Origin: Sulfuricella sp.
GTDB taxonomy: Bacteria; Pseudomonadota; Gammaproteobacteria; Burkholderiales; Sulfuricellaceae
Length of the DNA: 64,000 nt
NCBI GenBank assembly: GCA_028713975.1
Contig: JAQTNE010000001.1
Coordinates: forward strand, 1-64,000
Direction of reading: 5' to 3'
Positions 1-7,388 of the stretch are shown here, one piece after another. Made by a program: the position numbers and the translations under genes. Numbering within the stretch: the stretch's first letter is position 1; each line of letters begins with the position of its first letter. The notes beneath the pieces were generated by a model. It was given only the letters and a program-made list of their open reading frames with translations, had not been told where the DNA came from and did no database searches.

Positions 1-3
1 CTC

Positions 4-71
4 GCATGCATGACGCTTCCCCCTTCGACGTTTGGTCACCGAGATGGAGGTCTTATCGGCGTCATGCATGC
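4..71. repeat. 13-bp perfect inverted repeat at window edge
   Basis: The arms GCATGCATGACGC (4-16) and GCGTCATGCATGC (59-71) are exact reverse complements separated by 42 bases. No ORF of note covers it. It lies just outside the restriction island, so it could be a mobile-element end, an attachment-like site or an operator. The window stops too soon to tell. The rest of 72-175 shows nothing I can name. Confidence 0.45.
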
Positions 72-175
72 ACGACTTGAGATGTAACTTGTTGAATAAC
101 AATGATCGTTTGCGGGGAAACCTCAGCGACCGTCTTCGATAAAGTTGGTGTCAGACTGAATTAGGTAGCGCGAGA

Positions 176-556
176 TTATTTCTTGGCTCGGCCAGTGAGG
201 AATACGGCAGCTAAGCCACCAATCGCTAAGCTGGCGATCATGGCGCCAGCCCATGCTTGCCCGTTTACTGCGACATAAGCCCCACCGCCAATTCCGGCCA
301 ATCCGATCAGGAGTGCAAACACCTGCCCGACAATCCGCTCGATGAAAACAAAGGTGTTTATCCTTTTGTTTTCCGCCCGGCGGTCTTCGGCCTCGATCTG
401 TGTTTGTTGAATGACCCAATCCACGGCATCAGGCTTGAAACTGTTGAGATGTTCAAGCTGCGCGACTGGGATAATGGGGCTGTCGGTTTCATGCTGCTGG
501 ACAGTAAGGTCGCCGTTGCGGCGGTTGCTCTTAACGGTTGTTGAGCGATTCGACAT
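176..556 (-). CDS. DUF2335-like two-helix membrane protein
   Basis: A 126-residue protein. The N-terminal half is soluble and polar, with a segment (about residues 30-62) resembling the PEVIAELERIHPG-type head of DUF2335 proteins, here ending in a charged EAEDRRAENKRI stretch. Two hydrophobic helices follow (about 75-97 and 101-120), separated by a short turn, then a basic tail GRAKK. This layout fits the DUF2335 family of small predicted membrane proteins, whose function is not established. It is the last gene of the minus-strand restriction island. The upstream small ORF overlaps its start by 26 bases, which suggests coupled translation. Family assignment is by recalled pattern only. A membrane-effector role is speculation. 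Confidence 0.7.
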   Translation of the reverse strand: MSNRSTTVKSNRRNGDLTVQQHETDSPIIPVAQLEHLNSFKPDAVDWVIQQTQIEAEDRRAENKRINTFVFIERIVGQVFALLIGLAGIGGGAYVAVNGQAWAGAMIASLAIGGLAAVFLTGRAKK

Positions 557-725
557 GCTTTAATACAGTTTTCCTCAGAGCACCAGTTACCCGGTTTGCG
601 TCCTCACGCAAAACCTTAGCGTCCTTCCGGAAATCGCCTCTGACTGGGCGCACATAATCATCGTCAGGTATCAAGACGAGCGTCTGGCGCGCGCCAGCAA
701 GCATATTCAACAAATACTTTCCCAT
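531..725 (-). CDS. Small conserved-looking protein of unknown function
   Basis: The C-terminal part of the 118-residue ORF 531..887 reads like a real protein (about 64 residues from the ATG at 725), while its first 50 residues are an arginine-rich shadow of hsdS. It has a hydrophobic start (YLLNMLAGARQTLVLIP), an acidic DDDY turn, then a basic amphipathic helix (DFRKDAKVLREDANRVTGALRK). The start is uncertain. ATG 725 has no clear ribosome site, while ATG 704 has GGGAAAG about ten bases upstream. It lies between hsdS and the DUF2335 gene on the same strand and overlaps the latter. I do not recognise its function. Confidence 0.45.
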   Translation of the reverse strand: MGKYLLNMLAGARQTLVLIPDDDYVRPVRGDFRKDAKVLREDANRVTGALRKTVLKHVESLNNR

Positions 726-798
726 ACCGGAATGATAGCAGCCAAAAATCGCAACTGGCAACCCCTTTCTTTTGGAGATTTCTCGGCGCTGCGCTGTT

Positions 799-1947
799 CT
801 ACGCAAAGGTTCGGTGAAGCAGCGCGTTGAAGGTGGCCTCGGCCTTCTGTGTCGCCGCGACCTGTTGTGTCTGGATAGAGAGAGCATCTTGATAGTAGCG
901 CTCGAAAACCACCTGTATATCGAGAGGTGGTACTGGAATGTCCAATCCTTTCATGATTCCAACATTGACGATGCTCATCGTCCCACCATGCGAAACCGAT
1001 TCAATCCGCTCGCGCATACTGTCGCCCGTGAGTAGCGCCTTCATAAACAAGGGCAGGGCTCTTGATCGGTCAAGAGTAATCTTCATTAAGCGCGGATTGA
1101 TGATACCTGGCTCGAACTGTTCAGGAACAATGCTGATTTTTCCGAATGTCCCGACCAAGCTAATGAGAAGATCGTGAGCTTGAAGTCGGCAGTTTTCGAG
1201 TTTGCGATATTTTTCTTCCGAGATGTAATAGTCCCCATAGCTCAAATCATCTCGAATCACTTGTTCTTGCCCGTATATTTTGTAACCGGTAGGAACATAG
1301 AACGCCTTCTTCAACGCTGAACCAAACGGCCCGGCCTTGATCGCAAATTTCTCCTTGGCAGCAAGTTCACCGAGCTTCACAACCGGCCACCCCTTCGGAT
1401 TCGTCACCGGATCGCCAAATAGTTCGAGGAACAGGGCCGGAATCAGCTCCGCCGCCTTCTTCTGCGCCTCGCGCCGCAGGCGGACGATGCCCTCGGCACG
1501 GGAGAGAATATCGACGATGCGGCGTTGCTCGTCGAGTGGTGGTATTGGTAGTTCGATATTTTGTATTTGCTTGGCTGAGATGTGCTTCACGGTCACGAAA
1601 GATGTGGTGTCTTCGATTTCCCGCAATTTCTTTGCGATGCCGTAATAGATATATTCTGGTTCGACAGACGCATTGAAGTTGCGTAAACGGCAGACCCGCT
1701 GATTTAGTAAAGCACGCGGCCCTTGCCAGCGAAAGCAACGAAAATTGCCGTCCATGCCAATTAGGTAGCTGCCCTGTTCGACGATGAACTCTTCCCTGTA
1801 TTTCCCCCGATAATTGATTTCTGTGGATGCATTCGGCAGATCACGAATACGGATAAGCGGCATCTCCGCATCCGGGGTGAAATATTCAGTTTTGAAGGCA
1901 AAACCAGATTGCACTTCCAAGACCTCTCCAAGTCTGACGCTTGGCAT
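799..1947 (-). CDS. hsdS: Type I restriction-modification specificity subunit HsdS
   Basis: This is the DNA-recognition subunit that joins two HsdM chains and, with HsdR, forms the restriction complex. It has two target-recognition domains in tandem, each ending in the family's signature before a coiled-coil spacer: LPIPPLDEQRRIVDIL (first) and IPVPPLDIQVVFERYY (second). Helical spacers (LRREAQKKAAELIPALF and TQQVAATQKAEATFNALL) follow, as expected for HsdS. The length (382 residues) is normal. The ORF opens with TTG at 1971. ATG 1962 is possible, but ATG 1947 sits in TGATATG immediately after the hsdM stop, nine bases behind a GGAG, so I chose it. The bipartite target sequence cannot be read from the protein by eye. 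Confidence 0.93.
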   Translation of the reverse strand: MPSVRLGEVLEVQSGFAFKTEYFTPDAEMPLIRIRDLPNASTEINYRGKYREEFIVEQGSYLIGMDGNFRCFRWQGPRALLNQRVCRLRNFNASVEPEYIYYGIAKKLREIEDTTSFVTVKHISAKQIQNIELPIPPLDEQRRIVDILSRAEGIVRLRREAQKKAAELIPALFLELFGDPVTNPKGWPVVKLGELAAKEKFAIKAGPFGSALKKAFYVPTGYKIYGQEQVIRDDLSYGDYYISEEKYRKLENCRLQAHDLLISLVGTFGKISIVPEQFEPGIINPRLMKITLDRSRALPLFMKALLTGDSMRERIESVSHGGTMSIVNVGIMKGLDIPVPPLDIQVVFERYYQDALSIQTQQVAATQKAEATFNALLHRTFA

Positions 1948-1948
1948 A

Positions 1949-3829
1949 TCAGACGACTCCATCTTGTTCAATCAACGCCGCCCGCAATGCCTCCACCTCT
2001 TCCACAATCTCCGCCTCAATCGCCGCCAGCTCGTCCAGCAGCTCACGCGGATCGCGATGCTCGACCGCCTCTTGGCTCATGGGCCGGTAGCGCCCCGCCG
2101 ACAAGTTGAAGTCGTTGGCACGGATTTCACTGACATCGGCAAACCACCATTTATGGGGCCAGTTTTTTGGCCCCTCGATACGCCCGCTTTGCGGGCTACT
2201 CGGGGCGAACGGTGGGATACTCTGAGCCGTTCGCCCTGAGTAGGCTTCGGCGGTTTTGGCCGAAGCCGTATCGAAGGGCTGCGCACTTGAGGAACCCCGC
2301 TCACCCTTCGATACGCCAGCCTCCGGCTGACTACTCAGGGCGAACGGGGTTTTCCATGCTTGCCAATCGGCCCAGCGTTCGTCCATGTGCCGGTAGATAT
2401 CCAGCAGGCCGGGCAGGTCGTCGGCCTCGATGGGCGTATCGTGGTTGGCGTCCAGCTTGTAGCCGTCGTTATCGGCATGCAGGAACAGTACGCGCTCAGT
2501 ACAGAGACCCGTTCGTAAAGACCCTTCGACAAGCTCAGGGCGAACGGGAACTGTGGGTTTGCTGAAAAACAGCACCGATGTCTTCACGCCCGAATAGGGC
2601 TGGAACACGCCGCCGGGCAGGCTCATGACGGCCTCGACGCGGTTGTTCTCGATTAGTTGCCGCCGCAGTTCCTTATGCGCGCCGGTGGAGCCGAATAGCA
2701 CGCCCTCGGGCACGATCACGCCGCAGCGTCCGCCTGGCCGCAGACTGTCCATCATGTATTTGAGAAACAGCAGCTCGGTCGCGGTGGAGGTGCCAACCTT
2801 CACTTCCTCGACCACGCGATCCTTGTCCACCCGGCCCGCGAATGGCGGATTGGCGAGCACGACATGATAGCCCTCGGCGGGGATGCCCAGCTCGGCCCGC
2901 TGTTCGGGGTCTAGCGTGGTGGTCATCACATTCCGCAGCAGGATGCGAACATTCGCCAACCCGCGCAGGGTGAGGTTCATGGTGGCGAGCCGCACCATCT
3001 TGGGATCGACATCGTTGCCGAAGAAGGTGGCTGTTTGCAGGGCGGAAACCTGCGCGGCGGAGAGCTTGTCGCCCAAGCCGCGCCGCAGCATCTTGCCCCT
3101 TCGACCAAGCTCAGGACAGGCGTCCATGTCCACTTCCTGAATCGCGGTGGGCGAGGAATTGACAAGGCGGATGTGGTTGTAGGCCGCCACCAGAAAGCCC
3201 GCCGTACCCGCTGCCGGATCGTAAATGGTTTCGCCGACCTTGGGGGCTATCATTTCGACAATGGCGCGGATGATGTGGCGCGGCGTGCGAAACTGGCCCA
3301 GCTCGCCTGCCTGCTTGATCTGGCGCAGCACATGCTCGAACAGGTCGCCCTTGGTATCGGAATCGGATTGATCCAGCCGTAGGCCATCGACCAGGCTGAC
3401 GACCTGGGTCAGCACGGTAGGCTCGTCGATGGACAGACGCGCACCGTTCATGAAATTGTTCGCGGCACACTCGCCCAACTCGGCGAAGAAGGCGAACACC
3501 TCGTCGCGCACGAACCGCACCAACGCTTCGCCGGATAGCCCTTTGGCCCACACCGACCAGCGGAAGCGGTCGCGGGGGATGGTTTTTACATCGGGGGCCG
3601 GTGCGTTAAGCGGGTTTCTCAGCGTCCACTCGCCTGTGAACAGGTTCTCATAGGGCTGTTTCAGCACCTTGGCCTTCAAGGCATTTTCGGTGTCGATGCC
3701 TTCCACCAGATAGAAGAAGAACAGGAACGAAAGCTGCTCGGCGTTGCTCACCGGGTCGGGGTAGCCGCCGCCGAAGAGGTAGTCGCGAATCTGGTCGATT
3801 GACCGCCGCATTTCGGGGGTCAGGGGCAT
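1949..3829 (-). CDS. hsdM: Type I RM N6-adenine methyltransferase HsdM with repeat insertions
   Basis: Methyltransferase subunit. It has the HsdM N-terminal helical domain, the SAM-binding motif DPAAGTAGF (204-212) and the N6-adenine catalytic motif NPPF (327-330). The C-terminal helical region (LLDELAAIEAEIVEEVEALRAAL) contacts HsdS. At 626 residues it is longer than usual for this subfamily. Part of the excess is three low-similarity stretches encoded by palindromic repeats: ACPELGRRGK (about 237-246), VRPELVEGSLRTG (about 426-438) and a longer block with KGERGSSSAQPFDTASAK and SSPQSGRIEG (about 497-555). All keep the frame and avoid the catalytic motifs, so the enzyme may still work. AAGGA lies upstream of ATG 3829. 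It is co-directional with hsdR, the GIY-YIG gene and hsdS. Confidence 0.93.
   Translation of the reverse strand: MPLTPEMRRSIDQIRDYLFGGGYPDPVSNAEQLSFLFFFYLVEGIDTENALKAKVLKQPYENLFTGEWTLRNPLNAPAPDVKTIPRDRFRWSVWAKGLSGEALVRFVRDEVFAFFAELGECAANNFMNGARLSIDEPTVLTQVVSLVDGLRLDQSDSDTKGDLFEHVLRQIKQAGELGQFRTPRHIIRAIVEMIAPKVGETIYDPAAGTAGFLVAAYNHIRLVNSSPTAIQEVDMDACPELGRRGKMLRRGLGDKLSAAQVSALQTATFFGNDVDPKMVRLATMNLTLRGLANVRILLRNVMTTTLDPEQRAELGIPAEGYHVVLANPPFAGRVDKDRVVEEVKVGTSTATELLFLKYMMDSLRPGGRCGVIVPEGVLFGSTGAHKELRRQLIENNRVEAVMSLPGGVFQPYSGVKTSVLFFSKPTVPVRPELVEGSLRTGLCTERVLFLHADNDGYKLDANHDTPIEADDLPGLLDIYRHMDERWADWQAWKTPFALSSQPEAGVSKGERGSSSAQPFDTASAKTAEAYSGRTAQSIPPFAPSSPQSGRIEGPKNWPHKWWFADVSEIRANDFNLSAGRYRPMSQEAVEHRDPRELLDELAAIEAEIVEEVEALRAALIEQDGVV
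2171..2350. repeat. Compound palindromic repeat inside hsdM (three half-units)
   Basis: Three copies of a unit of the form CCCTTCGATACG, a short hairpin, then CTACTCAGGGCGAACGG lie in a row. Copies one (about 2174-2213) and two (about 2227-2279) are inverted to each other. The third (about 2303-2348) points like the first. The inner hairpins differ (CCCGCTTTGCGGG; GGCTTCGG/CCGAAGCC; CCAGCCTCCGGCTG), while the outer ends are conserved. The block is open in the hsdM frame and encodes about 58 extra residues. Confidence 0.85.
2507..2552. repeat. Palindromic repeat unit inside hsdM (RPELVEG type)
   Basis: The sequence CCCTTCGACAAGCTCAGGGC followed by GAACGG is the short form of the same repeat family, preceded by an inverted CCGTTCG. 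On the hsdM strand it is read as VRPELVEGS, a reading of this repeat seen in many proteobacterial proteins. It adds about a dozen residues between a beta strand (VLFFSKP) and VLFLHADNDGY. Confidence 0.8.
3097..3122. repeat. Divergent palindromic repeat unit inside hsdM
   Basis: The sequence CCCCTTCGACCAAGCTCAGG is a diverged short unit of the same family as 2507-2552. One extra base changes the reading frame used, so it is translated as CPELGRRG rather than RPELVEG while hsdM stays open. It lies between the SAM-binding motif and the next strand of the methyltransferase fold. Confidence 0.6.
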
Positions 3830-3867
3830 AGCGTCATTCCTTGTTTAGTTTTTTCATCATATCCTCG

Positions 3868-3962
3868 ATACGCCCGCCAGGCGGGCTACTCGGGACGAAC
3901 GGTTGAGGTGGTAATGGCCGTTCGTGGTGAGTAGCGCGCATCGCGCGCGTATCGAACCATGT
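3868..3962. repeat. Two-armed palindromic repeat between GIY-YIG gene and hsdM
   Basis: The left arm, CCTCGATACG, hairpin CCCGCCAGGCGGG, CTACTCGGGACGAACGG, is followed after a short spacer by an inverted right arm, CCGTTCGTGGTGAGTAG, hairpin CGCGCATCGCGCG, CGTATCGAACC. This is the intergenic full-length form of the element found inside hsdM. It fills most of the 154-base gap and could form a long cruciform or an mRNA hairpin. Confidence 0.85.
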
Positions 3963-3983
3963 CCTGAGCGACATCAAAAACCA

Positions 3984-4283
3984 TCACCCTTGCTTCTTCT
4001 TCGTGAAATCTTTTTTAGCCAACTGGGATACCTTTCCCCAATCCCCACGCATCATGGCCTCCTTCTTCTTGCGTCCCCAGCCTTTTATCTGTAATTCCGC
4101 CGCCAATGCCTCTTCGCGGGCGGCGCATTCTTGCGACCAGGCAAGCTCGATTGGCAGACGGGTTGCCGTGTAGCCGCCACATGCGCCAGTTTGGTGTTCG
4201 CCGATGCGTTTCTCCAGATTGTCGGTGTGTCCCGTGTAGTAAGAATCGTCGGCACAGCGCAGGATGTAAACCCAAAACGTCAT
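3984..4283 (-). CDS. GIY-YIG nuclease-superfamily protein (UPF0213-like)
   Basis: A 99-residue single-domain protein. The GIY-YIG core starts with VYILRCADDSYYTGHTDNLEKRIGEH, giving the two tyrosine motifs, the helix arginine and a histidine, and the acidic helix follows (EECAAREEALAAELQIKGWGR). This matches stand-alone UPF0213 / YhbQ-like proteins, which are structure-specific or damage-related nucleases or of unknown role. Its ATG overlaps the hsdR stop in ATGA, so it is translationally coupled to hsdR and sits between hsdR and hsdM. The lysine-rich C-terminus (KKDFTKKKQG) may bind nucleic acid. Whether it takes part in restriction is unknown. Confidence 0.85.
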   Translation of the reverse strand: MTFWVYILRCADDSYYTGHTDNLEKRIGEHQTGACGGYTATRLPIELAWSQECAAREEALAAELQIKGWGRKKKEAMMRGDWGKVSQLAKKDFTKKKQG

Positions 4284-6439
4284 TTCATGACATCTCTGAT
4301 GACGTTCTGTGCTTGTCTGGGCTTGTCCGTCGGTATGCCGATCTCTCCATCAAATACTGCGGCGTTGAGACTATCGAGCAAGGCATCGAGCCGGGCTTCG
4401 CTGCCGAAGACGCGCACCGCCTGCGGCACGCCGCCAAGCTGGGAGAAGGGGTGGAAAGCAAAGTGGCCGGTGCTGAACTCGTCCATGGTGTCGGCGTTGG
4501 CCCGTATCTGGCTGCCGATCATGCGCAGCCAGCGCTCCGCGTCGGCGGTCAACTCCTGCTGGGCCAGCAGCCACGCCTCGAAGCGGGCGCCCAACTCGGC
4601 GGCTTTCAGCTCGGAGGCTTCGGGGAAAACCATGTTGCCGTTTTCATCGACGGTGATCCATTCTCGCGTGGTTGGGTCGATGTGGTCGTCGATGTCCAGC
4701 GACAGCAAGCGGCGCGGCTCGTATTTCTTTTTCGCGGATTTGGCGAGCACGACGCCGCCCTCGGCCAGTTCGTCATCATCGCCGTGGTAGTCGGCCACGC
4801 CCACGAAGTCGAACAAGGTAAACACCGACTTGCCCGGTATCTTGCGCGTGCCGCGTCCGCGCATCTGCTGGTAGAGAATGGCAGAACGGGTGAAGCGGGC
4901 AAACACCAGACTGACCACCTCCGGGCAATCAAAGCCGGTGTCGAGCATGTTCACCGAAACCAGAATCTGCGGAAACTTTTCGCGTTTGAAACGCTTGATC
5001 TTGGTCATGCCGTCCACGGTGTCCTCACTCGACCCCATGCCGGACACGACATAATCGGCATAGCGCACCTCGGGCGAATCCTTCTTGTCGCGGAAAGCCT
5101 CATCAAAAAGCTGGGCCAGCGTTTCGGCATGGCGTTTGTTGACGGCGAAAACGATGGTCTTGCCGATCAGGGGTTTCCTGAGCACGCCCTTGCGGTCGGT
5201 GTAACCGTTTTCCAGCACTTGGCGAAACTCGCGCACGATGGCCCGGTTGCGTTCCGGGATGGTGAAGCGGCGTTCCAGGGCGGAAGGATCGACGACGATG
5301 CTCTCCTGACCTTCAAACAGCTTTTCCAACTCGATGCGAGTTGCCTTATCCATGGCTGTCCAGTCCAGCTCGTTGCGCTTGACTGGAAAGCCGCCTTCGG
5401 CGGCGGTCTTGACGGTCTTGGCCTTGAACACCTGATAGGGGGCGAGATAGCCGTCGTGGATGGCGTCTTTCAGCTTGTAGCTGTAGGTGGGCTTGTCCAC
5501 CTCGAAAAACCGCAAGGTATCGCGCACGAACAGCTTGTCTTCCTCGTCGCTGCCCAGCTCGTCGAGGTTGGATACGCACGGCGTGGCGGTCAGGCCGACC
5601 TGGATGCCGTCGAAGTGTTTGAGCACCCCGCTCCATTTGCCATAGATGCTGCGGTGGCATTCGTCGGAAATGATCAGGTCGAAGTAGCCGGAGGAATAGT
5701 CGCTATAAATGTTCACCATGCTTTGCAGCGTGGTGATGGTGATAAGCTTTTCATCCTGAAAGCGGCGACCGGCGCGCAGCACGTAGGCGGGATAGTCGCT
5801 CAGGTGCTCGGCAAAGGCATCCTCGGTCTGCTTGGCAAGCGGAATGCGATCCACCAGAAACAGCACGCGGGTGATGGCGTTGGCCTCGAACAGCCGCTTG
5901 ATGAAGGCGGCGGCGGTGCGGGTCTTGCCGGTGCCGGTCGCCATTTCGACCAGCAGCTTGCGCCGGCCTTGGACGATTTCGATGCACAGGGCGTTGATGC
6001 ACTCTTCCTGATAATCGCGTCCGGCGATGCGTGCATCAATTTGCACCGACAGCAGGTCGCGCCGCACTTGCCGGGTGGCAAAGCGCCGTTCAAGATCATC
6101 CTGCTTGAAGAAAGTTTTGACGGGATGGGGGAAGGCTTCACTCTCCCATTCCCAGAAGCGCACTTCGTCGCCATTGGAAAGAAAGATATAGGGAACGCCA
6201 AGCTGCCGGGCGTAATTCCTGGCCTGCTCGGCGGCATCGCCCGGATTCACCGAAAACCGCTTGGCCTCGATGACTGCCATCGAGCGGCCATGCCGGTCGC
6301 ACAGCACATAATCGGCACGCGTGCCGTCCTCAATCACCACTTCATAGCGGACACTGTTCGGGTCTTGCGTGTTCCAGCCTTGGTCGGCGAGCTGGGCGTC
6401 GATGACGACGCGGGAAAAGGCTTCGTTGGTGTTTTTCAT
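4280..6439 (-). CDS. hsdR: Type I restriction endonuclease/translocase subunit HsdR
   Basis: The motor and nuclease subunit of the type I complex, cutting unmethylated DNA after ATP-driven translocation. The N-terminal HSDR_N nuclease domain shows the PD-(D/E)xK pattern D43...E58-A-K60. The SF2 helicase core has GTGKT (169-173), DECH (259-262), TATP (284-287) and the later helicase motif QMRGRGTRKIPGKS. The C-terminal domain resembles the EcoEI R family. The length, 719 residues, is complete and open. It begins 46 bases after nudF on the same strand with no strong ribosome site or promoter seen, so it may be read through from the nuo/nudF transcript or have a weak promoter of its own. Confidence 0.95.
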   Translation of the reverse strand: MKNTNEAFSRVVIDAQLADQGWNTQDPNSVRYEVVIEDGTRADYVLCDRHGRSMAVIEAKRFSVNPGDAAEQARNYARQLGVPYIFLSNGDEVRFWEWESEAFPHPVKTFFKQDDLERRFATRQVRRDLLSVQIDARIAGRDYQEECINALCIEIVQGRRKLLVEMATGTGKTRTAAAFIKRLFEANAITRVLFLVDRIPLAKQTEDAFAEHLSDYPAYVLRAGRRFQDEKLITITTLQSMVNIYSDYSSGYFDLIISDECHRSIYGKWSGVLKHFDGIQVGLTATPCVSNLDELGSDEEDKLFVRDTLRFFEVDKPTYSYKLKDAIHDGYLAPYQVFKAKTVKTAAEGGFPVKRNELDWTAMDKATRIELEKLFEGQESIVVDPSALERRFTIPERNRAIVREFRQVLENGYTDRKGVLRKPLIGKTIVFAVNKRHAETLAQLFDEAFRDKKDSPEVRYADYVVSGMGSSEDTVDGMTKIKRFKREKFPQILVSVNMLDTGFDCPEVVSLVFARFTRSAILYQQMRGRGTRKIPGKSVFTLFDFVGVADYHGDDDELAEGGVVLAKSAKKKYEPRRLLSLDIDDHIDPTTREWITVDENGNMVFPEASELKAAELGARFEAWLLAQQELTADAERWLRMIGSQIRANADTMDEFSTGHFAFHPFSQLGGVPQAVRVFGSEARLDALLDSLNAAVFDGEIGIPTDKPRQAQNVIRDVMK

Positions 6440-6484
6440 AGTGGGCGCTGCTGGTTCAGGCTGTCCGCCTCAGTCGCTCTCATT

Positions 6485-7042
6485 CTATGGCACCCATTTC
6501 CTTTCAACAATCTTCTCCGCCCAGAACAGGCCGACCATGGTTTTCACGTCGCTGATGCGGCCATCGCGCACCCATTCCATCGCCGTGCCCAGCGGCAATC
6601 TGACGTTCTCGAGGAATTCGTCTTCGTCGCGCCGATGTCCATGCTCGCTCAAACCCTGCGCAAGGTAGATCAATATCCTCTCGTCGGAGTAACCGATGCA
6701 GGGGTGGATCGTGGTCAGGAACTGCCAGGTTTTTGCGGCATAGCCGGTTTCTTCGAGCAGTTCGCGCTGGCCGCAGACCAGTTCGTTTTCGCCGGGGTCG
6801 ATCTTGCCGGCGGGCAGCTCGTAAAAATCGCGGTGCAACGGGTAACGGAACTGGCGCACCATCAAAACATCGCCGTCTTCCAGCAGGGGAACCACCACGA
6901 CCGCGCCGGGATGGACAATGTATTCCCGCGTTGCCGTCTTGCCGTTGGGCAGTTCTACCCGGTCTTCCCGAACATGCAGCAAACGCCCATCGTAAACATG
7001 GCTGCTGGATAACGGTTTTTCAGTCAGGTCTGGCGAATCCAT
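6485..7042 (-). CDS. nudF: ADP-ribose pyrophosphatase (Nudix hydrolase)
   Basis: Cleaves ADP-ribose, and probably other nucleoside diphosphate sugars, to AMP and sugar phosphate. The Nudix box is complete: G-KIDPG-E-NELVCGQ-RELLEETGY, giving the GX5EX7REUXEEXGU pattern. The upstream strand FYELPAGKIDPGE is typical of the NudF/ADPRase branch. At 185 residues it has normal length. It lies downstream of nuoN-DUF2818 on the same strand, as in other betaproteobacteria, perhaps tied to NAD(H) turnover, although that link is inference. Exact substrate preference cannot be read from the sequence. Confidence 0.9.
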   Translation of the reverse strand: MDSPDLTEKPLSSSHVYDGRLLHVREDRVELPNGKTATREYIVHPGAVVVVPLLEDGDVLMVRQFRYPLHRDFYELPAGKIDPGENELVCGQRELLEETGYAAKTWQFLTTIHPCIGYSDERILIYLAQGLSEHGHRRDEDEFLENVRLPLGTAMEWVRDGRISDVKTMVGLFWAEKIVERKWVP

Positions 7043-7088
7043 GGCAATACCGCAACCGAGGCAGGATCAGGAGAGAGGGAAGTTCAGG

Positions 7089-7388
7089 TCAGGCGCCTTT
7101 TCGACGCCACAGATAACGATAGATGAAACCGGGGAAGGCAAACACCAGGAACAGGCACACGGTCGTGGCGTAGAACTCCCAGTTCTGGCGCTGAACCGGG
7201 CCGATGTTTTTTTCCACCAGCCAGGCCACGCTGCCGACGATGAAATACAGCAGCACCAGTTCCAGCAAGCGCCAGCCTACATTCTTGCCGCTATTGCCGA
7301 CGGGCAAAACCAGCAGGCGGCGTTCCAGAAGAAAAGGCAGATTGGCGGCGGTAAACGCCAGTATCAGGACAATCCAGACCTGCGTCAT
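7089..7388 (-). CDS. DUF2818 small membrane protein downstream of nuoN
   Basis: A 99-residue, very hydrophobic protein with three predicted helices (about 2-22, 38-58, 72-92) and a basic C-terminus ([10 protein letters not shown]). It matches the DUF2818 family, usually found directly after nuoN in betaproteobacteria. The start ATG at 7388 overlaps the nuoN stop in ATGA, so I prefer it over the longer ORF start at 7418. Function is unknown. The tight coupling to nuoN suggests a role in complex I assembly or membrane insertion, which is inference from position only. Confidence 0.88.
   Translation of the reverse strand: MTQVWIVLILAFTAANLPFLLERRLLVLPVGNSGKNVGWRLLELVLLYFIVGSVAWLVEKNIGPVQRQNWEFYATTVCLFLVFAFPGFIYRYLWRRKGA

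Noticed and set aside
123-419. 98-codon minus-strand ORF overlapping the DUF2335 gene
   Set aside because: It is in another frame of the DUF2335 gene, Arg and Trp rich with no motif; the 176..556 frame shows a coherent two-helix protein.
1949-3829. hsdM considered a pseudogene because of repeat insertions
   Set aside because: The frame is open throughout, both methyltransferase motifs are intact, and hsdR and hsdS are also intact.
4106-7012. 968-codon plus-strand ORF
   Set aside because: It is the antisense of hsdR and nudF, which have clear catalytic motifs. Its composition is biased to His, Gly and Ala, as in shadow frames.
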